Shown here one piece after another: positions 9,451 through 20,995 of a stretch of 64,000 bases of DNA; within the stretch, counting starts at the first letter, position 1, and the number at the start of each line of letters is the position of its first letter. The stretch is from assembly GCA_937919625.1 (NCBI GenBank), contig CALFRK010000082.1, positions 1 through 64,000 of the forward strand. Direction: 5' to 3'. The notes under the pieces were generated by a model that ran no database searches, was not told the DNA's origin, and saw nothing but the letters and a program-made list of their open reading frames with translations. A program made the translations under genes and the position numbers. Origin of the DNA: an uncultured Ilumatobacter sp. (GTDB taxonomy: Bacteria; Actinomycetota; Acidimicrobiia; Acidimicrobiales; Ilumatobacteraceae).

Positions 9451-10746
9451 CTAGCCGGTTCTTGCCAGCGACTCGACTGGTTCGGAGACGGGGCCTGGCG
9501 GTGGGTCGGGCGCTCTCGCTTTGGCGGCTCGTCGTAGGGGTCTTCGATTTGGCCCGTCAGCGGTTTGCCACAGCGTCGCGTCGGGCCGCAACCAGCTGAC
9601 GAGGCGATTTTCGTCGATCGACAAGTTCCAGCCAACTTCGTGGACTTGATGGTGATGGGTCTCGCACAATGGCAGCAGATTCGCCAGCACCGTCTTGCCG
9701 CCCTTGGTCCACCACACGATGTGATGGATGCGGCACTGCGAGAACCCAACTTGGCAGTGGGGGTGGGCGCACGTTGCATACATCGCGGCGAGCAACCGGC
9801 GCTGGGCCCGATTGGCGGTGCGCAGCTCGGCACAAAGTTGATCGACCGTACCGTCTGGTTTGACGATCACCGTTGTGATGATCGCTTCGCAACACAGACG
9901 CTGCACGGTCGACACCGGGATCGGTTGCCCATCGACCGTTTCGCACAGCGTGTCGGTATGTCGGCCATGGCAAGCCGACTCGTGATCGATGTGGATGATC
10001 ACCTCGGGGATCCGTTGGGCCGAATGCCCGGCGCTGAAGGCCATCATGAGGGCCTGGATTCGGAGTTCGTCGAACGGGCGGTTCTTGTTGGCCGGATCGT
10101 GGCGAATCGTGGTGAGGTGAGCATCGAGGACAGCGTGGAGCGAGGCGTCGCGGAGGGGGTCGAGTGAGATCAACGTCTGCTTGATTCCGGTGATGCGGTC
10201 GGTCCAGCGCTTCAGCTTGGACGCCTTGCGCTGTCGGTCGAGCTGGTCGGCATCGCTGTTGGGCCGGTGGATCTCACGGATCTTGTCGATGGTTGCTTTC
10301 GTCGTTTTCTCGAAGAGTGCGACCGGTTGGTGAGTGGCGTCGGCGACGAGATCATCGACGACGAGCGACAGGTCGCAACGTTCTTCGTCGGTCAGATTTT
10401 TCGTGAGGTTCGCCACGGCGTCGATGTGACCCGCAGTGCATGCGCCCGCAGCCAACGCGTCGTCGAACTGCGGGATCTGGGTGCAGACCCGATCGCGCCC
10501 GCCCGTGGCCAGTGCCTCGCGGCCGGTGAGCCGCCCTTCGTCGAGGAGGACATGCGCACCGGTGTCGGCCGCGCCCTGCGCGGCGAGCTCAGTGGACCGC
10601 CGATTGATCCGAACGTCGACATAGTCGGCGAACGCCCGCAGGCTGCCCGACCGACGCGACATCTCGCCAAGCTCGCCGGCAAACGCAACGTCAGGGTCGC
10701 AAGCCAGCAGCCCCTGCACCGCTGCGAGAACCCCGGTATCGATCAT
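9451..10746 (-). CDS. DUF222 / 13E12-repeat family HNH endonuclease-domain protein
   Basis: CAHPHCQVGFSQCRIHHIVWWTKGGKTVLANLLPLCETHHHQVHEVGW HNH motif plus DUF222-like N-terminus. Confidence 0.88.
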   Translation of the reverse strand: MIDTGVLAAVQGLLACDPDVAFAGELGEMSRRSGSLRAFADYVDVRINRRSTELAAQGAADTGAHVLLDEGRLTGREALATGGRDRVCTQIPQFDDALAAGACTAGHIDAVANLTKNLTDEERCDLSLVVDDLVADATHQPVALFEKTTKATIDKIREIHRPNSDADQLDRQRKASKLKRWTDRITGIKQTLISLDPLRDASLHAVLDAHLTTIRHDPANKNRPFDELRIQALMMAFSAGHSAQRIPEVIIHIDHESACHGRHTDTLCETVDGQPIPVSTVQRLCCEAIITTVIVKPDGTVDQLCAELRTANRAQRRLLAAMYATCAHPHCQVGFSQCRIHHIVWWTKGGKTVLANLLPLCETHHHQVHEVGWNLSIDENRLVSWLRPDATLWQTADGPNRRPLRRAAKARAPDPPPGPVSEPVESLARTG

Positions 10747-10849
10747 GGATCCATCATGCGCACAGGGGTATCACAGAGTTTCGGCGACGCAGAGGGGGCG
10801 ACCCGATATCAGGCCTGCGGCGCCCGGACTCGGACTCGGCCAGGGCGCG

Positions 10850-10885
10850 ACAGAGCCCGAGCTCCTGGTGGAACCCGGGCCCTGT
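10850..10885 (-). terminator. Hairpin downstream of hppA, 14-bp stem with three G-U wobbles
   Basis: ACAGGGCCCGGGTT-CCACCAGG-AGCTCGGGCTCTGT on the minus strand, 22 nt past the hppA stop. Confidence 0.5.
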
Positions 10886-10907
10886 TTGTGTTCAGGTCAG
10901 ATGGTGA

Positions 10908-12992
<2,085 letters not shown>

Positions 12993-13169
12993 TGTTTGGG
13001 TGCCTCCTGGGGCGTCAGTACAGAGTCGTCCAATGATGGCCGGTCCGACCCCGTCTATCCAACCCGAAACGTCGTTTCCGTGATCGGAACCAGCGATGGC
13101 TTCGCGTTGGATGAGATGGGTCGCCACCCATTTCGAGCAGCGGGCATGCACCCGAGTAGCTTCGGGCAA

Positions 13170-13987
13170 ATGGCACAGACCATCTCCAACGAGCGGGGGC
13201 GTGGCCCCGTTTCGGGCACAGCGGTCGGCAAGAACGGCAAACGCAAGCCATTCCTGATCGACTTCTATTCCACGGCCGTCGGCAAGAAGTACGTGATGGC
13301 GATCACGGGCATCGTCGGCATCGGCTTCGTCGTCGGCCACATGATCGGCAATCTCAAGGCGTACCTGGGGGTGATCAACCACCAGGGTGGCCGGGCATAC
13401 GACGTCGATGTATACGGCGAATACCTCCGCGAGCTACTCGTGCCGATCCTCCCGCACGGATACTTCCTGTGGATCATGAGGCTCGGGCTGATCACAGCCG
13501 TGTTGTTGCACATCCACGCCGCCTACTCGCTGACGATCCTGAATCGTAAGGCTCGCCCGGTCAAGTATCAGTCGGCGCGTGACTACCAGATCGCCAACTT
13601 CGCCAGCCGCACCATGCGCTACACCGGGATCATCGTCGTGCTGTTTCTGTTCTGGCACCTCGCTGATCTCACGTGGGGCTGGTTCAACCCCGGCTTCGAG
13701 CAGGGTGCGGTGTACCGCAATCTCGACGCCAGTCTCAGCCGCGTGCCGGTCGCCTTGATCTACATCGTGGCCAACATCGCGCTCGGGATCCACCTGTTCC
13801 ACGGCGTGTGGAGCCTGTTTCAGTCGATGGGTTGGAACAACCCGAGATTCAATCAGTGGCGCCGCGGCCTCGCCACCGGTATCGCCACCCTGATCGTGGT
13901 CGGCAACGTGTCGTTCCCGATCATGACGCTCGCCGGGGTGATCGACTACGACGCCACTGCGGTGACACAACTCGAGGAGCTCTCCGA

Positions 13988-13991
<4 letters not shown>
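13170..13991 (+). CDS. sdhC: Succinate dehydrogenase cytochrome b subunit (b558-like, single polypeptide)
   Basis: Five hydrophobic helices with His in [35 protein letters not shown]; precedes sdhA and sdhB. Exact start uncertain. Confidence 0.85.
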
Positions 13992-15906
<1,915 letters not shown>

Positions 15907-15910
<4 letters not shown>

Positions 15911-16677
15911 GCCACTTGAACAACATCACCATCAAGATCTGGCGTCAGTCGGGTCCCGCCGACAGTGGTCGGTTCGAGAGCCACCTGATCGACGAGATCA
16001 GCGACGAGGCATCGTTCCTCGAATTGCTCGACATCTTGAACGAGACCCTGATCGAGTCCGGCCTGGAAGCGATCGCGTTCGATCACGACTGCCGTGAGGG
16101 CATCTGCGGCACCTGCTCGCTGATGATCGACGGTCGGGCCCACGGCCCCGAGCGGGGCACGGCCACGTGCCAGCTTCATATGCGCAAGTTCTCCTCGGGT
16201 GACACGATCGTCGTCGAGCCGTGGAGGGCCAAGGCATTTCCGATCATCAAAGACCTGATGGTCGACCGGGCACCGCTCGATCGGATCATCGAGTCGGGTG
16301 GCTTCATCACCGCCGAGACCGGTGGTGCCCCCGACGCCAACCTGATCCCGATCCCCAAGCCGGTCGCCGACGCCTCGATGGACGCCGCCGAATGCATCGG
16401 CTGCGGAGCCTGCGTGGCAGCTTGCCCAAATGGCGCCGCCAACCTGTTCACCGGGGCCAAAATGTCGCACCTCAATCTGCTTCCACAGGGCCAGGCCGAG
16501 CGGTTCAAGCGGGCCGAAGCGATGGTCGAAACGATGGACGAGTACTTCGGTTCGTGCACCAACCACGGCGAGTGCGAGGCGGCCTGCCCGAAGTCGATCT
16601 CGATCGACGTGATCGCAATGATGAACGCCGACTACCTCAAGTCCAAGTTCAAGAACCGCAAGTCGCTCAGCCGCTGA
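15907..16677 (+). CDS. sdhB: Succinate dehydrogenase/fumarate reductase iron-sulfur subunit
   Basis: [15 protein letters not shown] [2Fe-2S]; [14 protein letters not shown] and [15 protein letters not shown] clusters; GTGA overlap with sdhA. Confidence 0.93.
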
Positions 16678-16678
16678 C

Positions 16679-16713
16679 CGTAACGGTTTGGTGCCAGGCA
16701 CCAAACCGTTACG
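16679..16713. repeat. REP palindrome copy 1 (35 nt, perfect 17-nt arms)
   Basis: CGTAACGGTTTGGTGCC-A-GGCACCAAACCGTTACG between sdhB and the RAYT stop codon. Confidence 0.9.
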
Positions 16714-17569
16714 CGGCACGTGGGTGGGTTGCTTGGAGGAGAAACTCGAGTCGTGTGGCGATCCTGGCGACTGCCGGATCGGTGGCTCGACGTTGGCGGG
16801 CTCGGTGCAGTGCCATTCGACGCGCGGTCGATGACCCGAATGCGTAACGAGCTTCGAGTTGTTGTTGCCACTCGACGCCGGGATGGTCGTTGATGAGCAG
16901 CATGACAAGGGTTTTCTCCAACCGGTTTCTGAGCGTCGTCTCGTCAGCGTGGAGCAGTTGGTCTTCGGCGATCACGAACTGGACGACTTGCATGACGCCG
17001 GCTGCGCTGATGGGAGCGTAATCCGCCGCCGACGGGGTGTCGTCAGCGTGGAACCGGGCGAACTCCGATCGGTCGTCGCCAAAGCACCCCAGGACGAGGT
17101 CGGTCCGTAGGAACGTCGGTGTCGGTCGCGCTCTGACATATGAGCGATAGCTGGACCAGCGGTAGTCACCGACCGACGCGACTCCTGGCATGTCGAGTGC
17201 GTTGCGGTGGATGTACCGCGTCGCAGTGAGCAGATAGGCGTCGGTCGTCACGAGGATCGAGTGGAATCTGCTGCGGAACAGTGGTCCGTCGCGACCGACT
17301 CGGTCGTTAGTGTGGCGGCTGTACAGCGAGGCCAATCGATGCATCGCTGTGGAGAGGTCTCCGTCAAGTGTTCGGAGCAACAGGTGGTAGTGATTGCCCA
17401 TCAGGCAATAGGCGAGCGTGGTGACGCCGAACTGCTCGTGGATGTCGGCCAATCGGTGACCGAACTCGATCCTGTCGGGGTCTCCGAAGAAGATCGGCTC
17501 GTGGTTTACGCCGCGGTTCATCACATGATGGACCGCACCATCGAAGTCGATGCGCCGCTGTCGTGCCAT
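16709..17569 (-). mobile_element. REP-associated tyrosine transposase (RAYT, Y1/HUH family)
   Basis: MARQRRIDFDGAVHHVMNRGVNHEPIFFGDPDR; HUH motif CLMGNHYHLLLRT; candidate catalytic Tyr in LASLYSRHTNDR; flanked by matching palindromes. Confidence 0.9.
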
Positions 17570-17606
17570 GCGCCCATGATGAACCGGGGGTGTAACGCTC
17601 GACGGG

Positions 17607-17641
17607 CGTAACGGTCGGGTGCCAGGCACCCGACCGTTACG
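17607..17641. repeat. REP palindrome copy 2 (35 nt, perfect 17-nt arms)
   Basis: CGTAACGGTCGGGTGCC-A-GGCACCCGACCGTTACG just upstream of the RAYT start. Confidence 0.9.
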
Positions 17642-17723
17642 CGGGTGGGACCAAAGCCTCTAGCGGCGGTTCGATGCGTCGGTACGGTGGATTGAATACG
17701 ACGGTCAACGAGGAAGCGGCACC

Positions 17724-18401
17724 ATGCTTACATGTCCCTCATGCGAGGCCGAGATTTCGGGTCGGCATCGCTTTTGCGAAGCGTGTGGCTTCGAGATCGA
17801 CCACACGCCTGGGTTCTGCGCGATGTGTGGTGCAGAGGTCGTTACTGGTAGCCGATTCTGCTCGGGGTGTGGTGCGCCACTGCACGTTGGCGATGCGGCC
17901 GAGCCCGCCGCCACTGCGATCTCGGATAATTCGCTGTCCGACACGACCGGGTCGCCCGTTGTCCCGAGCGAGGAGTTCGCACAGGGTGCGACGTTCGCGG
18001 CGCCGACGCCGCTGATGGTGTGGGGCCTCGTGTTGTTGTTCGGGAGCGTGTTCCTGCCATGGATCTCTGGCCCGTTTGCGGGCACCACCGGCCTCGACGT
18101 TCCAGCTTCGTTCGTCTTCGACCTCGATGCGTCCGAGTCGGGTTTGTCCGTCGGCGTGCTGCAGTTGATCGCCGCCGGTCTGGTGGCCGTGTTGGCATTC
18201 GTACCAGCGATGCACTCGGTACGGAGAGTGCTCGGTCTGCTGGTGGCGATCACCGCCATCGTCGTGTCGGTGCAGTGGGGACGTTTCCTCTCCTCGGTCG
18301 ATCTCGGGGGTGAACTGGTCAACTTCCTGGGCGTCGGTGTGTACGCCGCCTTCGCCGGTGGCGTCGCTGCAGCCCTGGCGCCGAGTCGGCGAGTCGGCTG
18401 A
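17724..18401 (+). CDS. Double zinc-ribbon multi-pass membrane protein
   Basis: MLTCPSCEAEISGRHRFCEACGFEIDHTPGFCAMCGAEVVTGSRFCSGCGAP followed by about four hydrophobic segments. Confidence 0.8.
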   Translation: MLTCPSCEAEISGRHRFCEACGFEIDHTPGFCAMCGAEVVTGSRFCSGCGAPLHVGDAAEPAATAISDNSLSDTTGSPVVPSEEFAQGATFAAPTPLMVWGLVLLFGSVFLPWISGPFAGTTGLDVPASFVFDLDASESGLSVGVLQLIAAGLVAVLAFVPAMHSVRRVLGLLVAITAIVVSVQWGRFLSSVDLGGELVNFLGVGVYAAFAGGVAAALAPSRRVG

Positions 18402-20941
18402 TGAGCCTTTGGGGTACCGTCAAGAAGGCCCGCCGTGCCGTCAAGAAGGGCCTCAAGACACTCGCCAAGCCGTTCGAGGCGATGGCGAAGCGGGCGTCGG
18501 CAACCGAGGCATCGGCCGTCGTCGCCGGTGGACCCTTGGTCTGGATGGCGGTCGCGGTGACGGCCGCGGTCACCGCGACCGGCGTCGCCGGAACCCAGGT
18601 CGCCAAGGCTGATCCTCCGCGCCCGGCCATCGCCACGACGTGCATGCCGCTGGTGGTGAGCACCGATTCTGGAGAAGCCGCTGCGCCGCTCGAGGTCACC
18701 TGGGTCGAGGATGCCGGGGCGATCTACGGGGTGTTCAAGTCGAACGGCAAGGTGTACGCGATCCCAGCCGAATCGATCGCGGCACAGAACCCTGGGCTGG
18801 CAATTCCGTCGAACGCGATCCCCGCCGAGGCACTCCCCGCATCGGCGATTCCGTCCAACGCGATCCCCTCGAACGCGATTCCGTCGAACGCGATCCCCTC
18901 GAACCAGGTCGCAGCTTGGTTCCCCGACGAGATCGCCGGCGGCCGTGCAGCCCTGATCGAGATCGATCTCGGCGGAACTACGCGGCAGATGCTGGTCGAG
19001 CTGGCCTTTGGCAAGATCGACGGCGAACTCCACGGGCTCGTCGAGATCAACGGTTTGCTCTACGCGATTCCGTCCAACGCGTTGCCGGCGTCAGCTTTGC
19101 CGGCGTCGGCACTCCCAGCGTCGGCGATTCCGTCCAACGCGATTCCGTCCAACGCGTTGCCGGCGTCCGCGATTCCGTCGAACGCGGTACTCGGAGCGGT
19201 GGTCGCCGACCTCTTCCCTGACCGCGCGGCAGGCCAACTGCTGCACCACGAGGGCAACCGGATCATCGGCTACTGGGCTAGCCAGGACGGCGCCGCTGGT
19301 CTCCGAGTGAGTCTCGAAGGTGACCGCGACCGCTTCATTCCCGCCACCGGCTTTCACGTCGAGGCGCTCCCAGCGGCGCAGCGGCCGGCGGGTGCGAACC
19401 CGCTGAAGGCATTGCCGGCGTCTGCGTGGCCGGCGCTTGCGATCCCATCGAACGCATTGCCTGCTTCCGCGCTGCCCGCCTCGGCGTTCCCGCCGAATGC
19501 GTTGCCGGCTGCGGCGCTACCTGCTTCCTTGCTGGCCTTGGCCTGGCCGACTTTGGCCTGGCCGACTTTGGCGTTGCCTGCGGCCGCGTTACCGGCGTCT
19601 GCGTTGCCGGCGTCTGCGTTGCCGGCCGAGGCAATTCAGTCCAACGTGATCACGTCGTACGCGTTGCCGGCGTCAGGGCGTGCCCTGTATGCCAAGTCCT
19701 TTGCTGCCACAACCCTCGCGGACGGCGCGACTCCATTGACGACGATCACCGATGCTCGAACCGAATGCATCCGGCGCGAGCGGCTCAAGACCATCGAACG
19801 TGCCCAACCGCTCGCGGAGGCAGCGGCCAAGCGGTACGGGCTGGGCTTCGTGCGTACCGCGGACGGTGGATACTTCACGTACAAAGTCCCTGACTTCGAC
19901 GGGCTCACACCGCAGGAGGCCGAGGGGCTGGTGCGCTCTGAGTACCTGGCCAGGGCCGGCACATTGGCGGTCGAGAACTCGTGGCGCCTGTTGCTCGACC
20001 TACAGATCGACCCCAACACGAGTCCCGTGTCGCCGGGCTCACCGGACGCGGACCGGGTGGTCGCCCACTGGCCCAGCGCCGGCGCCGTGGTACCGCTGGG
20101 GACGACGGTCACCATCATCGTCGGCGAGGTCGACCCCTCGCTCGTCGTGAACGAGGAGGTGCCTGATCTGGATGGCCTGACGTTCGACGAGGCGCACGAC
20201 AGGTTGCGTGGGACCGGCTTGGGTGTGGAGTTCTTCGAGACGATGCCGGTACCTGCCAACTCCGATGACGTCGGCGTGATCGTCCGACAGTCGCCCTTGC
20301 CCGACGAGCTCGTGCCTGAGGGGACGGCGATCCTCGTCTGGATCGGCGAGGCCGAACAAGTGCCGCCACCCGCGACGACCGTTCCGCCCACCACCGCGGC
20401 ACCCGAACCGCCGCCTCTGGCGACGACCACGGCGCCGACCACTGCGCCACCGAAACCGTCCGACCCCGCCCCGCCTCCGGTGACCACGACAGCGCCGACC
20501 ACCGCACCACCGAAGCCGCCTGCCCCGCCACCTGAGCCGCCGCCGACGACGCAGGCACCGACCACGACGAACCCGGTCGAGCCGACCATTTCGGCACGGG
20601 TCAGCCCAACCGAGATTCGCGAGCGCTCCGTCAATGAAGGCATCGCCTGTTTGCCCGGTACGAACACGGCGGCGGTGACCGCCAGTGCGAGCCATCCCAA
20701 TGGCATCAAGCGGGTGAACGTCGAATGGACCGGTGCGGTCTCCGGATCGTCCACCATGAATTACGACGGAGGCACATCCTGGAGCTACACGATCGGTCCG
20801 TTCGACCCCGGCACCGTCGGTGGGAGTAGCGCCACGATCGAGATCGAGGTCTGGGCGATCCCCAACGATTACACCGGCTCGGTGCCATCGGTGTTCGGCT
20901 ATCTCACGATCCGACCGTGTCAGCCTCTCGAAGGCGGCTGA
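18401..20941 (+). CDS. Envelope-type pentad-repeat protein with PASTA-like domains, Pro/Thr stalk and C-terminal Ig-like region
   Basis: TGATG coupling with the upstream gene; basic N-terminus plus TM/signal; three AIPSN/ALPAS arrays; VPDLDGLTFDEAHDRLRGTGLGVE...GTAILVWIG PASTA-like; PPPATTVPPTTAAPEPPP linker. Confidence 0.8.
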   Translation: MSLWGTVKKARRAVKKGLKTLAKPFEAMAKRASATEASAVVAGGPLVWMAVAVTAAVTATGVAGTQVAKADPPRPAIATTCMPLVVSTDSGEAAAPLEVTWVEDAGAIYGVFKSNGKVYAIPAESIAAQNPGLAIPSNAIPAEALPASAIPSNAIPSNAIPSNAIPSNQVAAWFPDEIAGGRAALIEIDLGGTTRQMLVELAFGKIDGELHGLVEINGLLYAIPSNALPASALPASALPASAIPSNAIPSNALPASAIPSNAVLGAVVADLFPDRAAGQLLHHEGNRIIGYWASQDGAAGLRVSLEGDRDRFIPATGFHVEALPAAQRPAGANPLKALPASAWPALAIPSNALPASALPASAFPPNALPAAALPASLLALAWPTLAWPTLALPAAALPASALPASALPAEAIQSNVITSYALPASGRALYAKSFAATTLADGATPLTTITDARTECIRRERLKTIERAQPLAEAAAKRYGLGFVRTADGGYFTYKVPDFDGLTPQEAEGLVRSEYLARAGTLAVENSWRLLLDLQIDPNTSPVSPGSPDADRVVAHWPSAGAVVPLGTTVTIIVGEVDPSLVVNEEVPDLDGLTFDEAHDRLRGTGLGVEFFETMPVPANSDDVGVIVRQSPLPDELVPEGTAILVWIGEAEQVPPPATTVPPTTAAPEPPPLATTTAPTTAPPKPSDPAPPPVTTTAPTTAPPKPPAPPPEPPPTTQAPTTTNPVEPTISARVSPTEIRERSVNEGIACLPGTNTAAVTASASHPNGIKRVNVEWTGAVSGSSTMNYDGGTSWSYTIGPFDPGTVGGSSATIEIEVWAIPNDYTGSVPSVFGYLTIRPCQPLEGG
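18800..18904 (+). repeat. Pentad array 1: 7 x 15-nt units
   Basis: In-frame AIPSN AIPAE ALPAS AIPSN AIPSN AIPSN AIPSN. Confidence 0.92.
19064..19183 (+). repeat. Pentad array 2: 8 x 15-nt units
   Basis: AIPSN ALPAS ALPAS ALPAS AIPSN AIPSN ALPAS AIPSN. Confidence 0.92.
19409..19675 (+). repeat. Pentad array 3: degenerate, 17 units plus one 4-residue break
   Basis: ALPAS AWPAL AIPSN ALPAS ALPAS AFPPN ALPAA ALPAS (LLAL) AWPTL AWPTL ALPAA ALPAS ALPAS ALPAE AIQSN VITSY ALPAS. Confidence 0.88.
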
Positions 20942-20944
20942 CCG

Positions 20945-20995
20945 CGTAACGGTTTGGTGCCAGAACGGTTTGGTGCCTGGCACCAAACCGTTACG
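20945..20995. repeat. Composite REP element copy 3 (duplicated left arm plus full hairpin)
   Basis: CGTAACGGTTTGGTGCC-AG-AACGGTTTGGTGCC-T-GGCACCAAACCGTTACG between convergent genes. Confidence 0.9.

Noticed and set aside
12993-13382. N-terminal extension of the hppA ORF
   Set aside because: Overlaps the divergent sdhC start region; a GTG with a good ribosome-binding site at 12992 gives the normal HppA length.
17705-19033. 442-aa minus-strand ORF across the zinc-ribbon and repeat genes
   Set aside because: Contains the mirror translation of the pentad repeats (RRNRVRGDRVGRNR-like); an antisense artefact of the coding repeats.
18800-19675. Pentad arrays as a CRISPR or non-coding satellite
   Set aside because: 15-nt units are contiguous and in frame within a long ORF, without spacers; protein-level repeats explain them.
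19636-20757. 373-aa minus-strand ORF rich in Gly/Val/Ser
   Set aside because: Antisense of the PASTA and Pro/Thr-rich coding region; composition explained by the plus-strand gene.
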